Part shown: positions 47,835-56,826 of the stretch, in pieces
Layout of the letters: each line of letters starts with the position of its first letter
How positions within the stretch are numbered: the first letter of the stretch is position 1
Origin: Elstera cyanobacteriorum
Lineage (GTDB): Bacteria > Pseudomonadota > Alphaproteobacteria > Elsterales > Elsteraceae
Direction of reading: 5' to 3'
Assembly (NCBI RefSeq): GCF_002251735.1
Contig: NZ_NOXS01000021.1
Coordinates: 1-64,000 of the forward strand
DNA length: 64,000 nt
Translations under genes and position numbers: made by a program
The notes under the pieces: model-generated
Seen by the model: only the letters and a program-made list of their open reading frames with translations
Told to the model about the DNA's origin: nothing
Databases searched by the model: none

Positions 47835-49358
47835 CTAGGGAACGGGCGGGCCGATGAACAAGGTCTCGGCGGCGGCACGTTCACCGGTTTTGCTGTTCTT
47901 AACCGCCACGGTGACGGATAGGCGTTCCTGCTGCAACTGGGCCTTCGGCGCCTTGACGAACAGCCGAATGGTGCTGACCGTATCGGCGGGCAGGACGAGT
48001 TTTTCCGCGCTTAGCTCGCTATCATCCTGACCGCGCACCGCAAGGTCCGCCCCCGGCAGACCGGTAACGCTTAGCGTGAAATCCTGGGCGTCACGCTGCT
48101 TGTTGATGATCTTCAGCGTATAGGCATTGCGGATGCTGCCATCGGATAGGCCGACGAACAGCGGCGCCCGGTCGCGCAACACCGTGATTTCCGTCGTCGC
48201 GCGCGACAATAGCCCCCACAGCATGACGGCGGACAGGATCACCAGCGCCGCCACATAGATAAACGTACGGGCGCGGAAGAATTTATACTTGGCCTCCTTG
48301 CCCGCCGCTTTCGCCTGCTGATGCGCCAGCGTATCCCAGGTAATCAGGCCTTTCGGCCGGTCCACCTTGCTCATGACCTCGTCGCAGGCATCGGCACAGA
48401 GACCGCAGTTGATACATTCAAGCTGCACGCCGTCGCGGATATCGATGCCGGTCGGGCAGACCGCCACACACTGCTTGCAGTCGATGCAGTCGCCGCGCCC
48501 GTCCCACGGGTCGCCCGCCTTATGCTTACCGCGCGGCTCGCCCCGCCATTTCTGATAGGTGACGATGAGCGTTTGTTCATCAAGCATCGCCGCCTGAAAG
48601 CGCGGCCAAGGGCACATATAGGTGCACACCTGCTCCCGCGCCCAGCCTGCCAGCACATAGGTCGTCGCCGTAAACAGGCCGACGAAGAAATAGGTCGTGC
48701 CGCCCGCCTCGCCGGTAAAAAACTGCCGCGTGACGGTTGGAGCATCCTGATAATACATGATCCAGGCGCCGCCAGTGGCCAGGGCAATGACCAGCCAGAT
48801 CGCGTGTTTCAGCAGCTTCTTGCCCCATTTCGAGGCCGACCAGGGCGCTTGATCAAGGCGCATCCGGGCGTTGCGGTCGCCTTCGATCCGCCGTTCGACC
48901 CAAAGGTAAAGATCGGTCCAAACCGTCTGCGGGCAGGAATAGCCGCACCACAGCCGCCCAAACAGGCTCGTGACCAAGAAGAGCGCGACGGCGGCCAGAA
49001 TCAACAGGCCCGTGAGGTAATAAATTTCCTGCGGCCAGATTTCGAGACCGAAAAAATACCCACGCCGCCCATCGAGATCGAGCAAGATTGCCTGGTTCGG
49101 CAAGCCCGGTCCCCGGTCCCAACGCAGCCAGGGGACGAGGTAATAGACCGCAAGGCAGAAAATCAGAATGGCCCATTTGACCTGACGAGCCGGACCGCTG
49201 ACCGCCTTGGGGTAAACTTTCACCCGATTGGCATAGAGCGAGTCGCCCGCCGACTTCAGCGTCTCGCGCTGCTGTTTGGCGGAGAGAACGGGATCGCTCC
49301 CGTCAGGATGAAGGGAAGCGGGCTTTGCCGCGGTCCGGGCTACCGGCTGGTCGGCCAT
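47835..49358 (-). CDS. ccoG: cbb3 oxidase accessory iron-sulfur membrane protein CcoG (FixG)
   Basis: This 507-residue protein has four to five membrane helices, beginning at WAILIFCLAVYYLVPWLRWD, and a polyferredoxin-like region with two [4Fe-4S] motifs (CIDCKQCVAVCP and CINCGLCADACDE). Additional Cys lie in WCGYSCPQTVW and CTYMCPW. A periplasmic Ig-like domain closes it (about residues 380-507). It is thought to act in copper reduction for cbb3 assembly. It leads ccoGHIS and follows a hairpin that separates it from ccoP. Confidence 0.94.
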   Translation of the reverse strand: MADQPVARTAAKPASLHPDGSDPVLSAKQQRETLKSAGDSLYANRVKVYPKAVSGPARQVKWAILIFCLAVYYLVPWLRWDRGPGLPNQAILLDLDGRRGYFFGLEIWPQEIYYLTGLLILAAVALFLVTSLFGRLWCGYSCPQTVWTDLYLWVERRIEGDRNARMRLDQAPWSASKWGKKLLKHAIWLVIALATGGAWIMYYQDAPTVTRQFFTGEAGGTTYFFVGLFTATTYVLAGWAREQVCTYMCPWPRFQAAMLDEQTLIVTYQKWRGEPRGKHKAGDPWDGRGDCIDCKQCVAVCPTGIDIRDGVQLECINCGLCADACDEVMSKVDRPKGLITWDTLAHQQAKAAGKEAKYKFFRARTFIYVAALVILSAVMLWGLLSRATTEITVLRDRAPLFVGLSDGSIRNAYTLKIINKQRDAQDFTLSVTGLPGADLAVRGQDDSELSAEKLVLPADTVSTIRLFVKAPKAQLQQERLSVTVAVKNSKTGERAAAETLFIGPPVP

Positions 49359-49371
49359 TCTCTAAAACTCC

Positions 49372-49408
49372 ACCCCGCCCCGCGCACTGCAGACGCGCGG
49401 GGCGGGGT
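49372..49408. repeat. Intercistronic hairpin between ccoP and ccoG
   Basis: A perfect 14-bp inverted repeat (ACCCCGCCCCGCGC and GCGCGGGGCGGGGT, loop ACTGCAGAC on the plus strand) lies in the 96-base gap. On the minus strand only GGAGTTTT follows, so it may act as a weak terminator or as an RNA stabiliser that makes more ccoNOQP than ccoGHIS message. Confidence 0.7.
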
Positions 49409-49454
49409 TCTATCGTCAAGTCACAGGATACATGGGTGGGGACTCGCAGCCGCC

Positions 49455-50333
49455 TTACTGGCCGCCCCCCAACGAATGCACATAGAGGGTTACCATTTTG
49501 ATCTGCGCCTCGGTCAGACGGCCCGACCACGCCGGCATCACGCCTTGACGCGGGGCGCTGATCTGCTTAACCAACGACGCTTTGTCGCCGCCATAGAGCC
49601 AAATGGCATCGGAAAGACGCGGCCCGCCGAGGTCTTTCAACCCTTCGCCTTTGGCACCGTGGCAGGCGACGCATTGTTCGCCGAAGACCACCGCACCGCG
49701 CTTAGCCGCATCGGACAGGGCCGTGCCCGCCGGGGTGCCGAGCGCCAGAACATAGTCGGCCACATCGCTGATCTGGGCCGGGGTCAGCAGACCATCGGCG
49801 CCGAAGCGCGGCATCGCCGAGTCGCGGGCATCCGCCCCGCCGTTGCGGATCCCGTGGGTAACCGTCTGCTGGATCGCGGCGCGCGTGCCGCCCCACAGCC
49901 AATCATCGTCCGCCAGCACGGGGAAGCCGCCGGGGCGGCCCGACCCGCCGACGCCGTGACAGGGGGCGCAATTATCGTTGAAAACAGCGCGCCCGCCGGT
50001 CAGGGCGAAAGTCGCCAGTTCCGGGTTCTTCTGCACATCGTCAATCGGCGTTTCTGCCAGCTTGGCCATCATCGGTGCGCGCTGGTCCGCCGCCTGCTTC
50101 AGCGCGGTTTCGATATTCTGCCGCTCGGAATAGCCGAGAAGCCCCTTGAAATAGGTCCCCCCCAGCGGCACCGAGGGATAGAGTATCATCCAGATGACAC
50201 CCCACACGATGGTGGCATACAGCGTGTAGAGCCACCACTTCGGCAGGGGCGTATTGAGTTCCTTAATCCCGTCCCACTCGTGGCCGGTCGTATCGGTGCC
50301 GGTAACGGCATCCTTTTCGATTTTCGTCGGCAT
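49455..50333 (-). CDS. ccoP: cbb3 cytochrome c oxidase subunit III (dihaem)
   Basis: This 292-residue subunit has an N-terminal membrane anchor (KWWLYTLYATIVWGVIWMILY, about residues 32-52) and two periplasmic cytochrome c domains with haem sites CAPCHG and CVACHG, each followed by distal Met candidates (SAMPRFG and VMPAWSG). It passes electrons to CcoO and CcoN. The start MPTKIEKD and the HEWDGIKELNTPLPKWW segment are typical. It follows ccoQ. Confidence 0.95.
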   Translation of the reverse strand: MPTKIEKDAVTGTDTTGHEWDGIKELNTPLPKWWLYTLYATIVWGVIWMILYPSVPLGGTYFKGLLGYSERQNIETALKQAADQRAPMMAKLAETPIDDVQKNPELATFALTGGRAVFNDNCAPCHGVGGSGRPGGFPVLADDDWLWGGTRAAIQQTVTHGIRNGGADARDSAMPRFGADGLLTPAQISDVADYVLALGTPAGTALSDAAKRGAVVFGEQCVACHGAKGEGLKDLGGPRLSDAIWLYGGDKASLVKQISAPRQGVMPAWSGRLTEAQIKMVTLYVHSLGGGQ

Positions 50334-50400
50334 GGCCGTAATCCTTCATGCAAATCCCGAGCAGGCGGCAAAGCCTGCGACGACGCATTTGCGGCAAATC

Positions 50401-50553
50401 TCAGCGGTCGTCTTCGAGCGGAATGCGGGCGTGGGCATCCATCGCCTTACGGCGCTTGGGCCAATACACCCAGACAATCATCCCGATGAACAGCATCAAG
50501 ACCCAAGCGATCCAGTAGGACCGAACTGTCATGTAGAGATCGACGAGATCCAT
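50401..50553 (-). CDS. ccoQ: cbb3 oxidase subunit CcoQ
   Basis: This 50-residue frame reads MDLVDLYMTVRSYW, a helix (IAWVLMLFIGMIVWVYWP) and a basic tail (KRRKAMDAHARIPLEDDR). The helix, the YWPKRRK boundary and the position between ccoO and ccoP identify it as CcoQ, which stabilises the complex. It is 10 bases downstream of ccoO. Confidence 0.92.
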   Translation of the reverse strand: MDLVDLYMTVRSYWIAWVLMLFIGMIVWVYWPKRRKAMDAHARIPLEDDR

Positions 50554-50563
50554 GACGCGCTCC

Positions 50564-51289
50564 TTACTGCTGGAGATCCTTGAGGGTCAGCGCGTTGAAA
50601 TCGACCAGCGTGCCGAGCATCTGGAGGTAGGCGACGAGCGCGTCCATCTCCGTCAGCTTCGCGGGGTCGCCGTCGAAATCGCCCGTCACCGCTTTCGGGT
50701 AGCGCTTCAGCAGCGCCGCCGTATCGGCGTCGGGGTTGGCCTGATCCCTCAGATCCTTCTCCGCTTGGGCGATTTGCTCCTCGGTATACGGCACGCCGAC
50801 GCGCTTGTTCGCGGTCAGATGGCCCGCCGGATCGACGAACTTCAACTCGCGCTGTGCCAAGAAAGCATAGGCGGGCATCACGGAGCCGGGAACGATGGCC
50901 TGCGGATTTTCCAAATGGGCGACGTGCCAGGCGTTCGAATATTTGCCGCCGACGCGCGCCAAATCCGGCCCAGTGCGCTTCGATCCCCACTGGAACGGCT
51001 TGTCGTACTTGCTTTCCGCGGCAATCGAGTAGGGACCGTACCGCTCCACCTCGTCCCGGAAGGGGCGAATCTGCTGGCTATGGCAGAGGTAGCAGCCTTC
51101 ACGGACGTAGACATTGCGGCCCGCCAGCTCAAGCGGTGTATAGGGGCGCACCCCTTCCACCTTCTCGATGGTGGTTTCGACCGTGAACAGCGGCACGATT
51201 TCGACCAGACCGCCGATGGCGACCGTCGGCAAGATCAGAACGCTCAGAAGCAGCGCGTTCTTTTCGATGACTTCGTGTTTGAAACCCAT
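50564..51289 (-). CDS. ccoO: cbb3 cytochrome c oxidase subunit II (monohaem)
   Basis: This 241-residue subunit has an N-terminal anchor ([21 protein letters not shown]) and one cytochrome c domain with [14 protein letters not shown] as haem site. A distal Met candidate lies in [12 protein letters not shown]. Full length. It follows ccoN by 2 bases and delivers electrons from CcoP to the active site. Confidence 0.95.
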   Translation of the reverse strand: MGFKHEVIEKNALLLSVLILPTVAIGGLVEIVPLFTVETTIEKVEGVRPYTPLELAGRNVYVREGCYLCHSQQIRPFRDEVERYGPYSIAAESKYDKPFQWGSKRTGPDLARVGGKYSNAWHVAHLENPQAIVPGSVMPAYAFLAQRELKFVDPAGHLTANKRVGVPYTEEQIAQAEKDLRDQANPDADTAALLKRYPKAVTGDFDGDPAKLTEMDALVAYLQMLGTLVDFNALTLKDLQQ

Positions 51290-51291
51290 GA

Positions 51292-52770
51292 TTACGCCTC
51301 CGCCTTCACGGTCGCGGCCTTCGCCACGGGTTCCGCTGCTTCACCACGCCGCACGGTCATGATGAGGTTGTAGACCATGATCAACGCGCCAACGACGAAC
51401 AGAACGCCGCCCATAGCCCGGATCACATAGAAGGGGTGCATCGCCTGAACGGTTTCGATGAAGGAATATTGCAGGAAGCCGAACTGGTCATAGGCGCGCC
51501 ACATCAGGCCCTGCATGATCCCGGAAACCCACATCGAGGTAATGTAGAGAACGATCCCCAGGGTCGCGGTCCAGAAGTGCCAAGCGGCCAGCTTCTTCGA
51601 GTAGATGTCCTTCTTCCCCCACAGGTTCGGCACCATGTAATAGAGCGCGCCGAAGCAGATGAAGGCGACCCAGCCCAAGGCCCCGGAATGCACATGGCCG
51701 ATGGTCCAATCGGTGTAATGGCTGAGCGCATTCACCTGACGAACCGACATCAGCGGGCCTTCAAAGGTGCTCATCCCATAGAAACCGACGGCGGAAACCG
51801 AGAAGCGCAGGCCCGGATCGGTCCGTAGCTTGTCCCAGGCGCCCGAGAGGGTCATGAGGCCGTTGATCATGCCGCCCCAGGAAGGCATCCACAGGATGAT
51901 CGAGAAGACCATGCCCAGCGTCTGCGCCCAATCCGGCAAGGCAGTGTAGTGCAGATGGTGCGGACCCGCCCAGATATAGAGGAAAATCAACGCCCAGAAG
52001 TGGATGATCGACAGGCGATAGGAATAGATCGGACGTTCGGCGCGTTTCGGGATGTAGTAGTACATCATCGCGAGGAAGCCGGCGGTCAGGAAGAAGCCCA
52101 CGGCATTATGGCCGTACCACCATTGCACCAGCGCATCCTGCACCCCGGAGTAAACCGAGTAGCTCTTAGCGCTGAACAGGCTGACCGGCATCGACAGGTT
52201 ATTACCGATGTGCAGCATAGCGATGGTGATGATGAAGGCTAGGTAGAACCAGTTGGCCACATAGATATGCGGCTCTTTGCGCTTCATCAGCGTGCCGAGG
52301 AAGACGATCAGATAGGCAACCCAAACGATGGTTAGCCACAGATCGATGAACCATTCCGGTTCGGCATATTCCTTACCCTGGGAATAGCCCAGCACATAGC
52401 TAAGCGCCGCCATCACGATGAAGAACTGATAGCCCCAGAACACGAATTCGGCCAGGGCGCGCCCGCCGAACAGCGGCGTGCGGCAAGTGCGCTGTACGAC
52501 CTGGAACGAGGTTCCGATCAGCATCGACCCACCGAAAGCAAAAATCGCCGCCGAGGTGTGGACCGGGCGCAGACGGCCGAAGGTCGTATATTCCAAACCC
52601 AGGTTTAGGGCCGGAAACGCCAATTGAAAGGCGATATAGGTGCCCGCCGCAAACGCCACCACGGCCCAAAACACAGCCATGATCACAAATTTGCGGACGA
52701 CATCCTCATTATAGGCCTCAACAGCGCGCGCGGGCGCGGCCGTCGATCCCAGGGCCAAGGTTGCGTCCAT
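51292..52770 (-). CDS. ccoN: cbb3 cytochrome c oxidase catalytic subunit I
   Basis: This 492-residue haem-copper oxidase subunit has 12 expected membrane helices. Conserved parts include [14 protein letters not shown] with a haem b ligand, [27 protein letters not shown] with the CuB-ligand His and cross-linked Tyr region, [14 protein letters not shown], and [14 protein letters not shown] with haem ligands. It reduces oxygen at low concentration. I prefer the ATG at 52770 (MDATLALG); a TTG five codons earlier is in frame. An FNR box lies about 115 bases upstream. Confidence 0.95.
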   Translation of the reverse strand: MDATLALGSTAAPARAVEAYNEDVVRKFVIMAVFWAVVAFAAGTYIAFQLAFPALNLGLEYTTFGRLRPVHTSAAIFAFGGSMLIGTSFQVVQRTCRTPLFGGRALAEFVFWGYQFFIVMAALSYVLGYSQGKEYAEPEWFIDLWLTIVWVAYLIVFLGTLMKRKEPHIYVANWFYLAFIITIAMLHIGNNLSMPVSLFSAKSYSVYSGVQDALVQWWYGHNAVGFFLTAGFLAMMYYYIPKRAERPIYSYRLSIIHFWALIFLYIWAGPHHLHYTALPDWAQTLGMVFSIILWMPSWGGMINGLMTLSGAWDKLRTDPGLRFSVSAVGFYGMSTFEGPLMSVRQVNALSHYTDWTIGHVHSGALGWVAFICFGALYYMVPNLWGKKDIYSKKLAAWHFWTATLGIVLYITSMWVSGIMQGLMWRAYDQFGFLQYSFIETVQAMHPFYVIRAMGGVLFVVGALIMVYNLIMTVRRGEAAEPVAKAATVKAEA

Positions 52771-52878
52771 GATGGCAATTCCCAATTACGTCAGAAACCC
52801 GGCGTGAGTGCCGCCGCCTTGGCCACACTCTTGCCGGAATTATCTTTTTGATTATGCGGCGGCTGCCGCACAAAGACC

Positions 52879-52892
52879 TTGATCCAAATCAA
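52879..52892. promoter_or_regulatory. FNR/anaerobox upstream of ccoN
   Basis: TTGATCCAAATCAA is a perfect TTGAT-N4-ATCAA site, centred about 115 bases before the ccoN start and oriented to control ccoNOQP. It fits oxygen-limited induction by the FNR-type regulator encoded at 56.8 kb. Confidence 0.88.
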
Positions 52893-52907
52893 GCCCCCGG
52901 CGCACGC

Positions 52908-53105
52908 CTAGGCGTGGCGTTCTTGATCAGCCCGATCAAAATGGCCCTTGATCAGTTGGAAATTGAACAGGACGGCAAAAACGAACAGCGATAAGCCGAA
53001 CAGGTGAACTTCCGAATCGTGGGCCCCCGAGGCCATGAACAAGCCGCCGATCCCCAGCACGGCCACGAAAAGGCCGATGATGCTATCGATAAGGCCGGTC
53101 TTCAT
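52908..53105 (-). CDS. Small two-helix membrane protein next to ccoN
   Basis: This 65-residue protein has two hydrophobic helices (SIIGLFVAVLGIGGLFMAS and LFGLSLFVFAVLFNFQLIKG) and a charged tail (HFDRADQERHA). No family was recognised with certainty. It lies upstream of the ccoN FNR box and just ahead of the oxidase operon on the same strand, so an accessory role in respiration is possible. Confidence 0.65.
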   Translation of the reverse strand: MKTGLIDSIIGLFVAVLGIGGLFMASGAHDSEVHLFGLSLFVFAVLFNFQLIKGHFDRADQERHA

Positions 53106-53166
53106 ACTGCAGCTCCTTATGCAAAGGGCGAGAGGAGAACGGGGGCCACACTATCCGGGTTGCGTG

Positions 53167-53955
53167 TCAATTAGGCGGCGTCACAAGGTCACGGTAAGCA
53201 TGCCAAGTGGCGTGGCCGATCAACGGCATCAGAAGAATGAACCCCAGGTAAAAGGTTGCGATACTTACCGCAGTTGCGAAAGCGATCAAGCCCGCCCAAA
53301 GGGCCATGGCCGGCCAGTTGAGACGCACCGCAAGAACACTCGTCGCCACCGCTTCGACGACGTTCACGTCGCGGTCCAACAGCATCGGGATCGACACGCA
53401 GGACACCGCAAACGCAATCGCCGCCAAGGCCGCCCCCAGAATGGTCCCGACCACTAGGAAGGTCAGGCTCATCGATGGGGTCAGCAGAAAATCCAAAAGG
53501 CTGGCGACCGATACATCCCGCACGCCGTAAAACAGCGCGAAAAGCAAGGTCGCCGTTCTGATCCAGGCCAGATGGATCATCAGCAAGAACATGCCCATCA
53601 AGCCCAACTGCGTGGGATTGCGGGCGATGCCGTCGAACCCGACGCCCAAGCTGATGGGCTGCCCGGTTTCAAGCCGCCGACTAATCTCATACAAGCCCGC
53701 CGCCATCATCGGCGCTACCAACGCAAAGCCTGCGAGCATCGGCAGCAGCAGAAACGGCAGATCCGCCCCGAACAAAACCAGCGTCAGCGCCAAGCTGACG
53801 GCAAAAACGGCGCACCCGTAGGAAAGGCTTAAGAACTTTTCCCGTTGCAGATCGCGCCAGCCTGCCGCCAGCCACTGCCAGGGCTGATCGACGGGCACCG
53901 ACTTGATCTGCGGTGCGATTGGTGAATAAACGGGTAAGGTATGGGCCATGGTCAT
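53167..53955 (-). CDS. DUF2189 membrane protein
   Basis: This 262-residue protein has about six membrane helices in pairs (LSYGCAVFAVSLALTLVLFG, FLLLPMLAGFALVAPMMAAGL and later segments). The opening PWQWLAAGWRDLQREKFLSLSYG and GLYEISRRLETGQPISL are typical of DUF2189, often found beside terminal-oxidase genes. Function is unknown. GGGGGGAAGC precedes the start. An FNR box lies 67 bases upstream. Confidence 0.82.
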   Translation of the reverse strand: MTMAHTLPVYSPIAPQIKSVPVDQPWQWLAAGWRDLQREKFLSLSYGCAVFAVSLALTLVLFGADLPFLLLPMLAGFALVAPMMAAGLYEISRRLETGQPISLGVGFDGIARNPTQLGLMGMFLLMIHLAWIRTATLLFALFYGVRDVSVASLLDFLLTPSMSLTFLVVGTILGAALAAIAFAVSCVSIPMLLDRDVNVVEAVATSVLAVRLNWPAMALWAGLIAFATAVSIATFYLGFILLMPLIGHATWHAYRDLVTPPN

Positions 53956-54021
53956 GCTTCCCCCCCGGGGTCATTTGTGAATGACCCGTGCTTTTGATAC
54001 GCCGGGCCTTGCTGGAATGCC

Positions 54022-54035
54022 TTGATGCAGATCAA
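54022..54035. promoter_or_regulatory. FNR/anaerobox between DUF2189 and the SafE-type gene
   Basis: TTGATGCAGATCAA matches TTGAT-N4-ATCAA perfectly. It sits in the divergent region, 67 bases before one gene and 63 before the other, so it could induce both. Confidence 0.85.
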
Positions 54036-54097
54036 GGCCCGTAAACTCTGCCCGACCTATAGCCAGAGTAGAATAGAGAAATAAGGATTCCCGCGCA

Positions 54098-54874
54098 ATG
54101 TCGTCGCTGCACGCCGATTTTTTGGCCCTCGCCAGCCTCTGTAGCCCTGATTGGGCGGGCGGTTTCGGCACAGCGGGGCTCTACTCTGGACTCCTTCTCG
54201 CAGGCGCAACCGGAAGTTTATTGCACTGCGGCCCCATGTGCGGCGGCTTCGTCATGGCCCAGGTCGGAAAACGCATGGAACTCGCCGCATCCGGCCCTTT
54301 GTGCGAGCGCGCCCGCCTGGGACATGCCAGCCTGCCGCTTTATCACCTGGGGCGGCTGACGACCTATGCGCTGCTCGGCCTTATCGCCGGGGGGATCGGC
54401 TCGGCGTTTGCCGCCACCCCGCTTTTTCGCTGGGGCGTCGCGGCGCTGCTACTACTGGCCGCCGGGATGTTGGGGCTGGTGGCCTTGCGCGGTTTCGGCG
54501 GCGCGCTCTTCGTGAGTTCCGGCACCGGGGCAACGGGAACCGGCAGCCTCGGGCGTGCGATGGGGCAACTCCGTCGCTTCTTCGACCGCCCGCTGGGCTG
54601 GCGCGGCTATGGCCTGGGGGTGATCCTGGGGTTCCTGCCGTGCGGTCTCGTCTATGCCGCCCTCACGGTCGCCGCTGCCACGGGTAAACCGCTGGCGGGG
54701 GCGCTGGCAATGGCGACCTTCGGTCTTGGCACCGTGCCGACCCTCGTGGCCCTCGGGTTACTCGGACATCTCGCCGGGCGGCGCTGGCAATCGGCTGGAC
54801 GCAAAGCCGCCCCCGTGCTGCTGGGCCTCAACGCCCTGCTGTTATCGGCTTTGGCGTGGAAGGCGATTCTTTAA
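54098..54874 (+). CDS. Sulfite exporter TauE/SafE (DsbD_2)-type membrane protein
   Basis: This 258-residue protein has six helices with the family opening LYSGLLLAGATGSLLHCGPMCGGFVMAQ (about residues 27-55), whose Cys pair in HCGPMCGG is conserved, and a second repeat with GVILGFLPCGLVYAALTVA. Family members near cbb3 genes are linked with copper or redox delivery for oxidase assembly. An FNR box lies upstream. It converges on hemN, overlapping by 4 bases. Confidence 0.82.
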   Translation: MSSLHADFLALASLCSPDWAGGFGTAGLYSGLLLAGATGSLLHCGPMCGGFVMAQVGKRMELAASGPLCERARLGHASLPLYHLGRLTTYALLGLIAGGIGSAFAATPLFRWGVAALLLLAAGMLGLVALRGFGGALFVSSGTGATGTGSLGRAMGQLRRFFDRPLGWRGYGLGVILGFLPCGLVYAALTVAAATGKPLAGALAMATFGLGTVPTLVALGLLGHLAGRRWQSAGRKAAPVLLGLNALLLSALAWKAIL

Positions 54875-56265
54875 ACCGCCTGCGAATAGCGCCCCGCCCC
54901 CACCCCCAGATACGCATCGAACACGGCAGCGACCGAGCGGACGAGCGGGCGCGCCGCCTCGCGCACCGTAACGACCGAGCCGTTGACGGACACAAGCCCA
55001 TCATGGCTTAGGTCGGCCAGCGCCAACCGTTCGGCGAAGAAGGTTTCGTCGGAACCGAAACGCCGGGCTTCTGCGGCAAGATCGACCGTTAGGTCGCACA
55101 TGATCCGTTCGATCACCGCGCGCCGCAGCCTATCGTCCGCCGACAGGCCGATACCGCGCGCCACGGGCAGGCGCCCCTCGCCGATGGCCGCGCGATAGTC
55201 CGGCGCCGTCAGAACATTCTGAATATAACCGTCCGGCAGCGCGCCGATGGAGGAAGTCCCGAACCCCAGCAAGGTTTCCGCTGTATCGGTCGTATAGCCC
55301 TGGAAGTTCCGGCGCAGAACGCCCTGGCGCAACTGGCGGGCCATTTCGTCGCCCGGCTTTGCGTAGTGATCGAGGCCGACGCGCTCGTATCCCGCGCGGG
55401 CAATCCGGTCGGCGGCGGCCTGATAGAGCGCATAACGCTCCATCGGCGGCGGCAGCCGGTCTGCCGGGATCAGCGCCTGATGCTTCTTCATCCACGGCAC
55501 ATGGGCATAACCGAATAGCGCCAACCGATCCGGCGCCAACGACAGGCTGAGATCGACCGTCCGCGCCAGGGTTTCATGGGTCTGCGCGGGCAGGCCGTAG
55601 ATGAGATCGAGATTGATCGAGCCAATCCCCGCCGCCCGCAGCGCGCCCGCCACCTCGGCGGTTTCCTCGAAACTCTGCACCCGGTTGATGATCTGCTGCA
55701 CCTCAGGATCGAAATCCTGCACGCCGATACTGGCGCGGGTTAGACCGATGGCCGCGAACTCCCGCACGCGCGCCGCATCGACGCCGCGCGGGTCGATCTC
55801 CATCGCTACTTCTGTGACCGACGACAGATCGAAACGCCGGTGCAAATGCTCCATCAGGGTCATCAGCCGGTCATAGGGCACCAGCGACGGGCTGCCGCCG
55901 CCGAAATGCACGGCTTCCACCGGCAAACGCATGCCGATCCGCTCCGCCACCAGATCGATTTCGGCCAGCAGCAGATCGATATAGGCGCGGATGGGCGCAT
56001 CATTGCTGACCACCGTGGTATGGCAGCCGCAGTACCAGCAGAGTTGCTGGCAAAAGGGGACATGCAGATAGAGCGAAATCGCTTGCCCCGCAGGAAGCCG
56101 GGCCAGCCAATCGGCATAGGTTTCTGCCGTGACGGCCGGGGAGAAATGCGGCGCGGTCGGGTAACTCGTATAGCGCGGCACCCGGCCTTCAAAGCGGGCA
56201 ATTTGATCGGCGGTCAGCGGCGCTGCGGCGGGATGCGGGATCACACGGGCAAAAGCGGTTTGCAC
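54871..56265 (-). CDS. hemN: Oxygen-independent coproporphyrinogen III oxidase (radical SAM)
   Basis: This 464-residue enzyme decarboxylates coproporphyrinogen III in haem synthesis without oxygen. The radical SAM cluster motif lies in LHVPFCQQLCWYCGCHT (C-x3-C-x2-C plus the further Cys seen in HemN). Other signs are EAVHFGGGSPSLVP, TRASIGVQDFDPEVQQIINRVQ and YAHVPWMKKHQALI. Full length. It probably shares an FNR-controlled promoter with the upstream acetyltransferase-like gene, which it overlaps by 25 bases. Confidence 0.95.
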   Translation of the reverse strand: MQTAFARVIPHPAAAPLTADQIARFEGRVPRYTSYPTAPHFSPAVTAETYADWLARLPAGQAISLYLHVPFCQQLCWYCGCHTTVVSNDAPIRAYIDLLLAEIDLVAERIGMRLPVEAVHFGGGSPSLVPYDRLMTLMEHLHRRFDLSSVTEVAMEIDPRGVDAARVREFAAIGLTRASIGVQDFDPEVQQIINRVQSFEETAEVAGALRAAGIGSINLDLIYGLPAQTHETLARTVDLSLSLAPDRLALFGYAHVPWMKKHQALIPADRLPPPMERYALYQAAADRIARAGYERVGLDHYAKPGDEMARQLRQGVLRRNFQGYTTDTAETLLGFGTSSIGALPDGYIQNVLTAPDYRAAIGEGRLPVARGIGLSADDRLRRAVIERIMCDLTVDLAAEARRFGSDETFFAERLALADLSHDGLVSVNGSVVTVREAARPLVRSVAAVFDAYLGVGAGRYSQAV

Positions 56266-56705
56266 AGCAGCACTCCTTCCAGCGCGTGGCCCGCGCCGCG
56301 AAACTGATCAATCAGTCGCGTATCCTGGCGGGCCAGCGTAATTTCGATGGCAGAACAACCCGCCGCCGAGGCGGTTTCTTCCAGATGATGCAGCAGCAAA
56401 TCGGCGGCACCTTGGGTATTGAGAAAATCGAGCGCAACGAAGCAATCGACTGCCAGCACGTCCCCATGCCGCAATGAGCGCGCCTTGCGATAGGAACAAA
56501 GGCCCGAGAGATACCCGCGCGCGTCCTTCACGGCAGCGAGGCTGGGCGCGCGGCGACGATTGGCCTGCGCGGGGGCGGCCTGACCGGCGGAGCGCGCAAA
56601 ACTGCGCCAGCCCGCCAGGGTCATTTCTGGCGCTTCAATCTGGATCAAGGCGAAGGCTTGATCGACCTCTCTCGGGGTCAAACGGGTGGTGATCTGGAAC
56701 CGCAT
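56241..56705 (-). CDS. GNAT-like acetyltransferase in the hemN operon
   Basis: This 154-residue protein has a GNAT-like layout: KDARGYLSGLCSYRKARSLRHGDVLAVDCFVALDFLN in the central sheet, then LLHHLEETASAAGCSAIEITLARQ, with a weak acetyl-CoA loop. Such small proteins are often found beside hemN and fnr genes in Rhodospirillales-type genomes. The substrate is unknown. It overlaps hemN by 25 bases, and an FNR box lies 58 bases upstream. Confidence 0.65.
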   Translation of the reverse strand: MRFQITTRLTPREVDQAFALIQIEAPEMTLAGWRSFARSAGQAAPAQANRRRAPSLAAVKDARGYLSGLCSYRKARSLRHGDVLAVDCFVALDFLNTQGAADLLLHHLEETASAAGCSAIEITLARQDTRLIDQFRGAGHALEGVLLCKPLLPV

Positions 56706-56762
56706 CTCTCTTTCCGCCTTTGGGCAGGATCAAGGCTAACCCTCTTCCCCCCGCAAGCGTCA

Positions 56763-56776
56763 TTGATCTGCGTCAA
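56763..56776. promoter_or_regulatory. FNR/anaerobox between the hemN operon and fnr
   Basis: TTGATCTGCGTCAA matches TTGAT-N4-(G/A)TCAA with one deviation. It is 58 bases before the minus-strand operon and 51 before the fnr ATG, consistent with control of both and fnr autoregulation. Confidence 0.8.
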
Positions 56777-56826
56777 TCAAGTGGGTGACATTGAGCGGGC
56801 AGCGGCGCATACTTACACAATCGCTC

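Noticed and set aside
48321-50489. 722-codon plus-strand frame
   Set aside because: It is a shadow of ccoG and ccoP on the other strand; the composition is Arg/Gln/His-rich without domains, while both minus-strand genes are clear.
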